Shown: positions 26,163-35,696 of the stretch, one piece after another
How the letters are laid out: each line of letters opens with the position of its first letter
How positions within the stretch are numbered: position 1 is the stretch's first letter
From: an uncultured Bacteroidales bacterium
GTDB lineage: Bacteria > Bacteroidota > Bacteroidia > Bacteroidales > UBA932
Length of the DNA stretch: 64,000 bases
Assembly: GCA_944323825.1 (NCBI GenBank)
Contig: CALUTY010000006.1
Span: forward strand, 124,001 to 188,000
Direction: 5' to 3'
Made by a program: the position numbers and the translations under genes
The notes under the pieces: model-generated
Told to the model about the DNA's origin: nothing
What the model saw: only the letters and a program-made list of their open reading frames with translations
Database searches by the model: none

Positions 26163-28544
26163 ATGAAAAAGAACTGTTATCATCCGTTTCTTGCTATGCT
26201 GGTTTCCGCATTCGGAATTGCCGGAGCAGCGATGATGACATCCTGCACGAATGAGGACGCCATTGCACCGGGCAATGGGGGGGGAAATTCGTTTACTTAC
26301 TGTGACACCGAACACAATATCGGCTCTGTAGTCTACACTGTCGACGAAAACAAGGTTTACACAGTATATTTCTCGCCTACACCCGGACTTGCCACCCTTT
26401 CTGCAATCCAGATGGCAGATGACTACATCAAGGTAGTCACAAAGACTCCAACCGGGGAAATCGACCTGCTTTCATCAGGCAACAGCCTCGTCTATGAGAA
26501 TGTAAACGTATCGGCCGAGACAGCCGGAAACGTATCCAGAAGCACACTTTCACTCAAACTTACTTCCGTCTCCACCGTCATGATGAACCTCGATGTGGCC
26601 ATGTCGGGAGGAGAGACATTGACCGGCCGATATGAAGGCCTCTGCGTCAATGTGTCAGAATCAGGGAATGATTCCGGCATAATAACACTTGACCGGCAGG
26701 TATTCTTCTATTATTACGGGCAGGTACAGGATGATGAAAGGAATACGGTGAACAACTATTACCTTGCCCTTTCCGACATCGAGGAATGGAGCGGCTCGGG
26801 CATCAGCTCCGCCCCGGCCTCCGAAGGCTATATCCTTACCCTTGACTTCTACGGTGAGCAGACTGACGACTGGCGCAACTTCCCGGAAGGGACTTTCGAT
26901 GAAGACGACAGCCACAAGGCAGGCACATACTACAGCGCCAGCCAGTACAGCTTCGTATCCTACCGTGCGGCAGACGGCACAGTCACCGACCTGCAGCTGA
27001 CCGGTGAGCCTGTCAGCATCGAATATGACGGGGTTTCCGGGACTTACACCGTCACGGCCAACTTCATAGACATGAATGACAACGACCGCACATTCGTATA
27101 TACCGGCAGGCTGAACATATCCGACGGTACCGTGCAGTCCAACCTGCCGCTCATCGGCGATGATGTGGCATTCGACGGAGTGCCTGACAAGGACAACGAC
27201 GGCAATCCGGACATTGACGGAATGACCGGCACCCCGGGAGATGCCATATTCTTCGGGGATGTATATGATATGGGAGCCGGGCTTATGGCCATAGAGATAT
27301 ATGACCTCAATGCATCAAACAACAGGGACGGCTACCAGATGTCCATAATGCTCATGACCCGTACGTCATTCCCTGATGACGGGATATATATTGATGAGAT
27401 TGAATACCCTGTCAGCTCCTCACTTACATTCGGGACGGCCCTGACAGGAGTCGAAGGTGTCCTGATGGGCGGGATAGTGCCTTGGGGCACCTACGCCGCA
27501 AAGATTGAGAACGGGGAAGAAGTGGCATATTCATTCGCATCCGAAGGCTCCGTAGAGGTGTCGACGGTAACAAGACCGGGCGGTCAGGAATATTACAGGA
27601 TAGAGTTCGACCTGATGTCCACCGACGGCCATACCATAAAGGGCGAATATGTCGGAGACATCATCTTCCAGGATGTTTCCGACAGTGACGACGGCAACGA
27701 CGGATCCACCAACCTCACAAAGAGCGTGGAAACCGATCTCAGCTATCTGCCGTATGCCTCATGCCTGCCGAAGACCGAAATATATGCCGGAGGATTAGGC
27801 ACCATCCCGGTTGAATCCATATACACCGGAAAACTTCCGGACGGCACATCATTCGAACAGGTGGGTCAACCATGCAGCTACCAGGTTCTCAACATCGGCC
27901 TTCCTACAGGATACTTCGAGTTTGACCCGAAATATCCTGAGACAGGACTTCTTCACGAAGGCGACTTCATCAGCCTCGACCTTCTCGTGGAGCCGGGTAC
28001 TGAGACCAAGATCACTCCGGGGACCTACAATCTCACATCGAACCGTTATCCGGCCCAGATGAAGCCTGGAGTCTGCGTCCGGGGCTTCACGGGAGTTGCA
28101 GGAAATGACGGCACACGCTATCAGCACCTCGTCAACATCATCGGCAACGGCTATCCGTACGGGCTTGATGACCAATTCAAGACCTGGCTCGACAACGGCA
28201 ATCCGGATCCTGACAACGAATATTTCCAGGAAAACGGACCGCTCAACAGGGCCACATTCGACCTGTTTGCCTGCATCTACGGAGGTTCTGTAACCATATC
28301 AGAACCGGACTCTGATGGCGACTACACAATTGTGATTGACGGTACTGATGTCCTGAACCACACCATAAAGGGATCATGGACCGGGCCTATATGGCTTAAC
28401 GGAAACAGTGAAACCCCTGTGCAGCCGAATACAGGTACGGCGGCATCATCAGTCATGCTGAAGAAGGCAAGGTCAATGAGCCTCGAAGCTGTACCTTCTC
28501 TCAACGACATTTCATGGCCTGCAAAAAGATGGTCATTGGAATAA
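26163..28544 (+). CDS. Large surface lipoprotein of unknown function (paralog A)
   Basis: 793 residues. Start at 26163 (MKKNCYHPF) gives a signal peptide with lipobox ending TSC near residue 30; the open frame starts 21 nt upstream. The mature protein is acidic and repetitive in beta-type strands with many Thr/Ser/Gly/Asp. An N-terminal region of about 120 residues (SVVYTVDENKVYTVYFSP; ADDYIKVV; NVSAETAGNVS) is clearly related to the next gene. No catalytic motif seen. A cluster with SusC/SusD suggests a surface-exposed binding or cargo-handling role. Confidence 0.75.
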   Translation: MKKNCYHPFLAMLVSAFGIAGAAMMTSCTNEDAIAPGNGGGNSFTYCDTEHNIGSVVYTVDENKVYTVYFSPTPGLATLSAIQMADDYIKVVTKTPTGEIDLLSSGNSLVYENVNVSAETAGNVSRSTLSLKLTSVSTVMMNLDVAMSGGETLTGRYEGLCVNVSESGNDSGIITLDRQVFFYYYGQVQDDERNTVNNYYLALSDIEEWSGSGISSAPASEGYILTLDFYGEQTDDWRNFPEGTFDEDDSHKAGTYYSASQYSFVSYRAADGTVTDLQLTGEPVSIEYDGVSGTYTVTANFIDMNDNDRTFVYTGRLNISDGTVQSNLPLIGDDVAFDGVPDKDNDGNPDIDGMTGTPGDAIFFGDVYDMGAGLMAIEIYDLNASNNRDGYQMSIMLMTRTSFPDDGIYIDEIEYPVSSSLTFGTALTGVEGVLMGGIVPWGTYAAKIENGEEVAYSFASEGSVEVSTVTRPGGQEYYRIEFDLMSTDGHTIKGEYVGDIIFQDVSDSDDGNDGSTNLTKSVETDLSYLPYASCLPKTEIYAGGLGTIPVESIYTGKLPDGTSFEQVGQPCSYQVLNIGLPTGYFEFDPKYPETGLLHEGDFISLDLLVEPGTETKITPGTYNLTSNRYPAQMKPGVCVRGFTGVAGNDGTRYQHLVNIIGNGYPYGLDDQFKTWLDNGNPDPDNEYFQENGPLNRATFDLFACIYGGSVTISEPDSDGDYTIVIDGTDVLNHTIKGSWTGPIWLNGNSETPVQPNTGTAASSVMLKKARSMSLEAVPSLNDISWPAKRWSLE

Positions 28545-28566
28545 TCCGCTGAATCAAGAAACCGCA

Positions 28567-28606
28567 CCGGAAGGCGCTCCCGTATCCGGGCAGAAATGCC
28601 TTCCGG
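28567..28606 (+). other. Hairpin between the two lipoprotein genes
   Basis: CCGGAAGGC (28567-28575) pairs with GCCTTCCGG (28598-28606), loop with its own CCCG/CGGG stem. No T run follows, so it may stabilise or attenuate the polycistronic mRNA rather than terminate it. Confidence 0.5.
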
Positions 28607-28657
28607 AAACGGTTCTCTGATTGTCTTTCGCTTATAAACAATGTAAATCAGAACATT

Positions 28658-30586
28658 ATGAAAACGAACTATTTGTCGAGACAGTTTGTCTTGGCGGCGG
28701 CAGCCCTGACCGCAGCATGCGGGATGATGCTTTCCTGCTCGAAAGAACCTGCAGAACCGGAACCTGGTACCGGACCCGGTACAGAACCGGAACCGGCACC
28801 TGTTCTGGAAAACCAGATAGAATACAAAGGCGGAGACTGGACAGACATCCGCTCCGTGATATATGAAGTGACGGATACGGATCTGTACACATTCTGGCTC
28901 TCCCCGACCGAAGGTCTGACAAGCGTTGTGGCCATGGTGGAGGCAGATGACTTTCTGCTTGTGTCGGCAAGGAATCCTCAGGGAGCAGTCGATACTGAAA
29001 CCGGAGAATTCACTGTCACATACGGAGACGATGTGAATGTTTCAGCGTCAGCCGGCAATGTGAATGAAATCAGTCTCTCCGTCAGCTTCACGGCAGGCAC
29101 TCCTGCCACGCTCGGACTTGCTCTTGACCTTACCCTTACGGACGGCACCACCCTCAAGGCCGACTATGACGGCAGCTGCAGCGAAGCAGTCGAAGTGGAG
29201 CTTCTGAACCAATATGAAATGGACGATGTGGTATATGGACTCGGCAGTGCCGTGGCATGGCGGAATCATCAGGAAGCCGCCACAACATACTATCTGTACA
29301 CCGGAAGCGGCATAACGGAATCCACTGAAGAATCCGCACTTCCGTCACCTGCCATCGTGGTCCATATTTCCGACGAGATGAAAGGGTCTGAAACTCCGGT
29401 AGACCTCAGTATGGTCACCGACGGCAAGGTGCAGATTGACATCCCTGACGGTTTCTCCACTGTGCCGGGTCCTATGACCGGCACCCTGTCAGTGTCCGAA
29501 ATAGTGGACGGCAGCCACAACCGTCTCGTGCTCAGCCTTGATGTGACAGCCGGAGGAAAGAGGCTCCGTGCGAACTTCACTAATGAATACACATACGGAT
29601 ATAAGGCTTCGGACACATTTACGGTGACACGGCCAGGCTCTGAGCCGTTAACACGTGATCTGACGAAAGTATTCCTGTATACATCCGGGCTGCAGAGCAT
29701 ATTCATGCTCGGCGACGCCTCTGAAGCCGAAACTGCGGAAGGGCTCATGGACGGCACCAATGCAGTGAAGATAACCCTGGCAGGAGACGGAAATTCATTT
29801 GACATCAGTGAGGCTGGTTTTGCTCTCTACAATTATGAAAGCTTTACTACGGCAGATGCCGCCAATCTTTCAGGATATAGAGGCGTAGAAGGCGAAATAT
29901 ATACCGACCGTATCGGAAACAAGGCCTATCTGTATTACCATGTGGAATTCATAAGCGTCAACATTGATACGGATAGAGTCGTGGCTGAAGGCGAATGGTA
30001 CGGGGAAGTGACATCTGCATCAGAAAATACGGATCTGACCCCTGTGCGTCCGTTCACTCCGACAATTACCATCATGGAACCGGAAACGGCCGAGACCGTT
30101 TTCAGTGCTGAACTTGACCGGGTCGAAATGCGGATGCAGAAAAGTTACAGCTTTCAGGGTTCGCCAGCGGACGATTATTATTACTTCTATTTCGTTCCGG
30201 TAGGAGTGGATGCGTCAAGTATCGGCAGCGACAGAATCAATATACCTTTATTGATGATCCCGACATCAACTGCGACAGGTGAGGATGTGACAGTAGGCGA
30301 TACATCAAATGGGATCTTTTGGAATTTCAGATACTCCAGGACAGGACTTCAAGGCCTTAACTATTATAATTCAAGTTATGGTGCCTATAATTGCCCTCCG
30401 GACGCCACGGTCAATGTAATCAGGAATGCAGACAAGACATGGAACGTGAAATTCTCCATGACTGAATCCTATACAAACTATGGATTTCCGTCAGGATCCG
30501 GGCGTCAAGTTGTCATCGAATGGCAAGGCCCGTTGACAATTTATTCCGGGTCTGAAACCAACGATTATCCAAAAGAGGATTATTGA
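28658..30586 (+). CDS. Large surface lipoprotein of unknown function (paralog B)
   Basis: 642 residues with a signal peptide and lipobox LSCS (Cys near residue 27), then a Glu/Pro/Gly linker (EPEPGTGPGTEPEP). The following 120 residues (SVIYEVTDTDLYTFWLSP; ADDFLLVS; NVSASAGNVN) match the corresponding region of the preceding gene, so the pair arose by duplication. The rest differs more and is predicted all-beta. No enzymatic motif. Ends 187 nt before SusC with a terminator between. Confidence 0.78.
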   Translation: MKTNYLSRQFVLAAAALTAACGMMLSCSKEPAEPEPGTGPGTEPEPAPVLENQIEYKGGDWTDIRSVIYEVTDTDLYTFWLSPTEGLTSVVAMVEADDFLLVSARNPQGAVDTETGEFTVTYGDDVNVSASAGNVNEISLSVSFTAGTPATLGLALDLTLTDGTTLKADYDGSCSEAVEVELLNQYEMDDVVYGLGSAVAWRNHQEAATTYYLYTGSGITESTEESALPSPAIVVHISDEMKGSETPVDLSMVTDGKVQIDIPDGFSTVPGPMTGTLSVSEIVDGSHNRLVLSLDVTAGGKRLRANFTNEYTYGYKASDTFTVTRPGSEPLTRDLTKVFLYTSGLQSIFMLGDASEAETAEGLMDGTNAVKITLAGDGNSFDISEAGFALYNYESFTTADAANLSGYRGVEGEIYTDRIGNKAYLYYHVEFISVNIDTDRVVAEGEWYGEVTSASENTDLTPVRPFTPTITIMEPETAETVFSAELDRVEMRMQKSYSFQGSPADDYYYFYFVPVGVDASSIGSDRINIPLLMIPTSTATGEDVTVGDTSNGIFWNFRYSRTGLQGLNYYNSSYGAYNCPPDATVNVIRNADKTWNVKFSMTESYTNYGFPSGSGRQVVIEWQGPLTIYSGSETNDYPKEDY

Positions 30587-30664
30587 CGGTAATGCTGACA
30601 AAGATTTGACAGAAATATAAAAACCATGGAAAGACCGGCAGACCGCCGATGAAAAAATGCTATT

Positions 30665-30711
30665 CCCTCCTGAGACCGGCTAGGACAAGTCCGGTGTCGG
30701 GAGGGTTATTT
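30665..30711 (+). terminator. Terminator between the lipoprotein pair and susC
   Basis: CCCTCC (30665-30670) pairs with GGAGGG (30700-30705 region) and an inner ACCGG/CCGGT stem, separated by an internal loop, followed by TTATTT. It may partially separate the tandem lipoproteins from the SusCD unit. Confidence 0.6.
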
Positions 30712-30772
30712 AGGGCCGGAACGGAAATGCGGGGCTTTCCCATAAACACCATTTTTGTTTAATTCAATATTT

Positions 30773-33700
30773 ATGTTAAAAAAACTTCTATCAATGCTGA
30801 CGGTCGCATGCTGTGCGGGGTTCACGGCCCTTGCCCAGCAGATGAATGTGACCGGTACAGTCACTGACCAGGCCGGAATGCCCATAATCGGGGCAGTCGT
30901 CCACATCGAAGGAGGAACTTCCGGTACCACTACTGACGAAAACGGAGGCTACGCAATCGAGGCTCCGGCAGACGGGACGCTGAATGTTTCCATCATCGGA
31001 TACAAGTCACGGCAGGTACCCGTAAACGGGAGGGCAGTCATAGACATAGTCCTTGAAGAGGACACCCAGCTGCTCGATGAGGTGATTGTCGTGGCCTTCG
31101 GTACGGCCAAGAAGGAAGCCTTTACAGGGTCGGCCACCGTCATCAAGTCCGATGACATATCCAAGACCCAGCAGGCCAATGTGGCACAGTCCCTTGCCGG
31201 AAAGGTGGCCGGTGTGCAGCTGGCAAGCTCGTCGGGACAGCCTGGATCCAGCCCGTCCATCCGCATCAGGGGCTTCAGTTCCCTCAACGCGGGCAATGAC
31301 CCGCTCTGGGTGGTGGACGGAATGCCTTATTCAGGTGACCTCAACAACATCAACCCAAGCGACATAGAAAGCATGACAGTCCTGAAGGACGCGGCATCCA
31401 ATGCCCTGTACGGGGCACGCGGAGCCAACGGAGTGGTGATGATCACGACCAAGAAGGCAAAGTCAAAGGAAGCGGTCATCAACTTTGACGCCAAGTGGGG
31501 CGTCAACTCCCGCGCGGCACAGGACTACGAATATATAACGGATCCGGCACAATTCTACGAACTTCATTATACGGCTCTGAGGAACTATTACCTCGACTCG
31601 GGAATGAGTGCGACCGAAGCCCACAACATAGCCAACCAGAACCTCACAGGGCCGGCAAGCGAGGGCGGTCTCGGCTACATGGTCTACAATGTGCCGGACG
31701 GGCAGCAGTTCATCGGCGTGAACGGCAAGGTAAATCCTGCCGCCACCCTCGGACGGAGGATAGTATATGCCGGAGAGGAATACTATATCCAGCCTGACAA
31801 CTGGACGGAAGAAGCCTACCGCAATTCTCTCCGCCAGGAGTACAACCTCAGCATAGGAGGCTCCGGGGACAAGACTTCCGTGTATGCGTCCCTCGGCTAC
31901 CTCAATGACAACGGAATAGTGGACAACTCCGACATGGAGAGGATCACCGCCCGCATCAAGGTGGACTATGATGCCAAGAAATGGCTGAAGATGGGAGTCA
32001 ATGCCACCTATGCCCGCTTCAAATATAACCGCATCGACGACAGCGGGGCAAGCAACAGTTCCGGAAACATTTTCGCCTACACCTCCACCATCGGCCCGAT
32101 CTATCCGCTATACATGCGCGGCGGAGACGGGCAGATACTCTACAATGAGGACGGCATAATGATGTATGACTACGGCAGCTACGCCGGCATGGAAAGGGCC
32201 ATATTCACCAACAGCAACGCCGTGTCAGACAACAAGCTGAACACACAGCAGGCCGAAGGAAACGCATTCAACGGAACAGGATATTTCGACATTTCGTTCC
32301 TGAAAGACTTCAAGTTCACCATAAATGGAGGCGTTTCCCTGGATGAGACCCGCTCGACAAATATCTACAACCCGTACTTCGGACAGTTCGCCAGCGAAGA
32401 GGGGCTCATCTCCAAGGGGCACCAGAGGCAGCTTGAATTCAACACTCAGCAGATACTGAACTATACGAAGCAGATAAGGAAGCACAACATCAATGTGATG
32501 GTGGGACACGAATATTACAGCGCCACCACATACGCGCTCTCCGCAAGCAAGAACCACATGCTCACCCAGGACAACGATGAGCTCGCAGGAGCCATCATAG
32601 ACGGCCAGGGGGCGAACTCCTACAGGGTGGAATATTTCAATGAAGGCTACTTCGCAAGGGTGATGTACGACTGGTCGGACAAATACTTCTTCTCGGCATC
32701 ATTCCGCCGCGATGCATCATCCCGTTTCCATCCGAGCCACCGCTGGGGAAACTTCTGGTCTGTCGGAGGAGCATGGAACATCACCGACGAGCCGTTCATG
32801 GATGTGACACGCAAGTGGCTGGACAACCTCAAGTTCAAGGCGTCCATCGGTTCGCAGGGAAATGACAACATCGGCAATTTCCGGTACACGGACACATATA
32901 CAATAGAGAATGCCAACGGTGAAGTCTCCACGGTCTTCAATACCAAGGGCTCTGAAAACATCACATGGGAGACCAACTCCAACTTCAACACCGGAATCGA
33001 GTTCGGACTCCTCCAGGGCCGCATCTACGGAGGCATCGAATACTTCCTCAGAAGCACAACAGACATGCTTTTCTCATTCCCTGTGGCACCTTCAATGGGA
33101 TATTCATCCTACTATGCCAATGTGGGAGACATGCGCAACAGCGGTATAGAGATAGAACTGAACTTCACTCCTGTGCGCACTGAAAAGCTGCAGTGGGACA
33201 TAAACCTCAACATGACACACCTGCGCAACAAGATCACCATGCTCCCGGAGGAACGCCGCACCACAGAAGTGGAAGGATACCAGGGATATGTCAGCGGCAC
33301 TTCATTCTATGGAGAAGGACTGCCGATGTACACATTCTACATGAAAAAATATGCAGGAGTGAATGAAGAAGGACTTTCTCTGTGGTATATGGACGAAACA
33401 GACGATGCCGGCAACCCTACGGGACAGAGAATCACCACCACCGACTTCGAACAGGCCACCAACTACCTTTGCGGCAATCCTATCCCGGATCTCTACGGAG
33501 GATTCGGCACAAGCCTCAGCTTCTACGGATTTGATTTCAGCGTAGCCTTCACTTATCAGATAGGAGGACTTGCATACGACTCCGGATATGCATCGTCGAT
33601 GTACTCTCCTGCCAACCGGTCCACCGGAATGAACTGGCACAAGGACATCCTGAATGCATGGAGCCCGACAAACACTTCGTCCGACATTCCGAGGCTGCAG

Positions 33701-33976
33701 TATGAGGACCAGAACCAGAACGGGCAGTCAGACCGTTTCCTGATGGATGCAAGCTATCTCAACCTGCAGAACATCAACTTTGGATACACCCTTCCGGCAA
33801 GAATCACCAGAAAGGCCGGAATGGAAAGGCTGCGCATCTATCTCGCCTGTGAGAATGTATATTACTGGTCAAGAAGAAAGGGATTCGACCCGAGATATTC
33901 CTACAGCGGCTCGACCACCCAGGCCGGCTATTCTCCGGTACGGACAATTTCAGGAGGAATAAACATCCAGTTCTAA
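30773..33976 (+). CDS. SusC/RagA-family TonB-dependent outer-membrane receptor
   Basis: 1067 residues from the ATG at 30773; an in-frame TTG at 30755 is not preferred. Signal peptide ends near LAQQ; then an N-terminal carboxypeptidase-regulatory-like domain (VTGTVTDQAGMPIIGAVV), the TonB box and plug (DEVIVVAFGTAKKEAFTGS; IRIRGFSSLNAGNDPLWVVDGMPY), and a 22-strand type barrel ending RTISGGINIQF. It imports a large substrate with its SusD partner (stop-to-start 26 nt). The neighbouring protease and lipoproteins suggest peptide cargo; glycan cargo is not excluded. Confidence 0.95.
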   Translation: MLKKLLSMLTVACCAGFTALAQQMNVTGTVTDQAGMPIIGAVVHIEGGTSGTTTDENGGYAIEAPADGTLNVSIIGYKSRQVPVNGRAVIDIVLEEDTQLLDEVIVVAFGTAKKEAFTGSATVIKSDDISKTQQANVAQSLAGKVAGVQLASSSGQPGSSPSIRIRGFSSLNAGNDPLWVVDGMPYSGDLNNINPSDIESMTVLKDAASNALYGARGANGVVMITTKKAKSKEAVINFDAKWGVNSRAAQDYEYITDPAQFYELHYTALRNYYLDSGMSATEAHNIANQNLTGPASEGGLGYMVYNVPDGQQFIGVNGKVNPAATLGRRIVYAGEEYYIQPDNWTEEAYRNSLRQEYNLSIGGSGDKTSVYASLGYLNDNGIVDNSDMERITARIKVDYDAKKWLKMGVNATYARFKYNRIDDSGASNSSGNIFAYTSTIGPIYPLYMRGGDGQILYNEDGIMMYDYGSYAGMERAIFTNSNAVSDNKLNTQQAEGNAFNGTGYFDISFLKDFKFTINGGVSLDETRSTNIYNPYFGQFASEEGLISKGHQRQLEFNTQQILNYTKQIRKHNINVMVGHEYYSATTYALSASKNHMLTQDNDELAGAIIDGQGANSYRVEYFNEGYFARVMYDWSDKYFFSASFRRDASSRFHPSHRWGNFWSVGGAWNITDEPFMDVTRKWLDNLKFKASIGSQGNDNIGNFRYTDTYTIENANGEVSTVFNTKGSENITWETNSNFNTGIEFGLLQGRIYGGIEYFLRSTTDMLFSFPVAPSMGYSSYYANVGDMRNSGIEIELNFTPVRTEKLQWDINLNMTHLRNKITMLPEERRTTEVEGYQGYVSGTSFYGEGLPMYTFYMKKYAGVNEEGLSLWYMDETDDAGNPTGQRITTTDFEQATNYLCGNPIPDLYGGFGTSLSFYGFDFSVAFTYQIGGLAYDSGYASSMYSPANRSTGMNWHKDILNAWSPTNTSSDIPRLQYEDQNQNGQSDRFLMDASYLNLQNINFGYTLPARITRKAGMERLRIYLACENVYYWSRRKGFDPRYSYSGSTTQAGYSPVRTISGGINIQF

Positions 33977-34002
33977 AGACTCTAAAAAACAGAAATCAAT
34001 AT

Positions 34003-35670
34003 ATGAACAATATTTTGAAAATGACGGCTGCAGCCATATCCGCATGCCTGCTTCCGGCCAGCTGCATAAAGGAGGCGACCCCGACGGATGTCGTGACTGA
34101 CAGCAATGTTTCTCTGGAGACCACCATACGGGGAATACCTGCCGCACTCATGCAGGCCGGATCGACCGGCTATGCCAACCAGGGGGCAGGATGGGATTTC
34201 TCCCTGCCTGCAATCCACCTTGCGACGGACTCCATGACAGGCGACATAGTGGTGACGGGAAACATAGGATACGACTGGTTCACCCAATGGGGGACCAACA
34301 CTGCCCTGGGCTCCGAATATGCCGTGGGATGCCTTACATGGAACAACTACTACAGATGGATAATGATGGCCAACAGTGTCATCAGCCAGATAGATACATC
34401 AGACCTGTCTTCCCTCGATTCGGATGAGAGGACATATCTCGGATTCGCATACGCCTACAGGGCCATGTTCTATTTTGACCTCGTCAGGCTTTATGAGGCA
34501 AAGGAAGTGACCGGAGTGGACGGGTACACCATCCCTGAATCAATCCGCGGACTCGGAGTGCCGATCGTGCTGCCGGAAACCACCGAGGCACAGGCCAAAA
34601 ACAATCCGAGGGCTACTGTGGACGAAATCTACAACACTGTCATCTTCCCTGACCTCGACATGGCGGAAGACCTGCTTGAGAACTACAGCGCACCGGACAA
34701 ATATACCATCAGCCTGGCTCTGGTATACGGAATGAAGGCAAGGGCATGGCTCGAAAGAGGCTCCGCATTTGCAGATGCAGGGGCATCATCCGAATCCGTT
34801 CGGGCATTCACAGATGCAGCCGAATATGCAAGGATGGCAATAACGGCAAGCGGATGCACACCTTTGACACAGGACCAGTGGGAAGATCCTGACAACGGAT
34901 TCAACAATGCCTCTTCCAACAACGCCTGGATCTGGGGGCTCGCACTGCCGAGCGAGAGCGTGTCGAACCTTTTCTGCTTCACGGCACACATGAGCTGTGA
35001 AAATGCATGGGCGGAATACCATGCGGGAAGGGGCATCAACCGCAATCTCTACAACAGCATCGACACCCGCGACTTCCGCCGCCACTCATGGCTTGACCCG
35101 GACAGAAGCAGTTACGACTACAGGAGCTGCCGGGATGATGCCGATGAATACTTCTCGGAGACCCTTGAAGACTATGCCAACATCAAATTCAGACCTGCAC
35201 AGGGGGCATACCAGAGCTTCACGGTGGGCGGAGCCGCCGACCACTGCTGCATGAGGGTGGAGGAAATGTATTTCATAGAGGCGGAAGCCACCGCCCAGGC
35301 CGGCAACCTGAGCGAAGGCAGGAACCTGCTCAACCAGTTCATGACATCCTACAGGATGACAGGTGGGGCAACTTATGACTGCACGGCAAGGGCAGGGACA
35401 TTTGAAGCCTTTCTCAACGAGCTCATGCTCCAGAAGAGAATCGAGTTCTGGGGTGAAGGCATAGTGCTGTATGACATGAAGAGGCTGAACATGTCCAGCC
35501 GCCGCGGTTATGTCGGGACGAACGCCCCGGCTTCCTACAGGCTGAATGTGGACGGCAGGGCACCATACTGGAACATAGTCATAACCAGAGGTGAAACACA
35601 GAACAATCCTGTGATAGCCACCCAGAACAATCCTGACCCTTCAGGGCTTGTGGAACTGTGGAGAGGATAA
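34003..35670 (+). CDS. SusD/RagB-family outer-membrane lipoprotein
   Basis: 555 residues. Lipobox ASC near residue 21; SusD features: helical TPR-like core, GFAYAYRAMFYFDLVRLY (about 140-157), EEMYFIEAEATAQAGNLSEGR, and a C-terminal block with KRIEFWGEGIVLYDMKRL. SusD lids the SusC receptor and binds substrate at the cell surface. Lies 26 nt after susC and 26 nt before the next lipoprotein. Confidence 0.94.
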   Translation: MNNILKMTAAAISACLLPASCIKEATPTDVVTDSNVSLETTIRGIPAALMQAGSTGYANQGAGWDFSLPAIHLATDSMTGDIVVTGNIGYDWFTQWGTNTALGSEYAVGCLTWNNYYRWIMMANSVISQIDTSDLSSLDSDERTYLGFAYAYRAMFYFDLVRLYEAKEVTGVDGYTIPESIRGLGVPIVLPETTEAQAKNNPRATVDEIYNTVIFPDLDMAEDLLENYSAPDKYTISLALVYGMKARAWLERGSAFADAGASSESVRAFTDAAEYARMAITASGCTPLTQDQWEDPDNGFNNASSNNAWIWGLALPSESVSNLFCFTAHMSCENAWAEYHAGRGINRNLYNSIDTRDFRRHSWLDPDRSSYDYRSCRDDADEYFSETLEDYANIKFRPAQGAYQSFTVGGAADHCCMRVEEMYFIEAEATAQAGNLSEGRNLLNQFMTSYRMTGGATYDCTARAGTFEAFLNELMLQKRIEFWGEGIVLYDMKRLNMSSRRGYVGTNAPASYRLNVDGRAPYWNIVITRGETQNNPVIATQNNPDPSGLVELWRG

Positions 35671-35696
35671 AGGACCATTAAAACCAATTCATAGAT

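Noticed and set aside
25906..26166. Plus-strand open frame before the first large lipoprotein
   Set aside because: It overlaps a strong promoter and a lipoprotein start; no domain seen.
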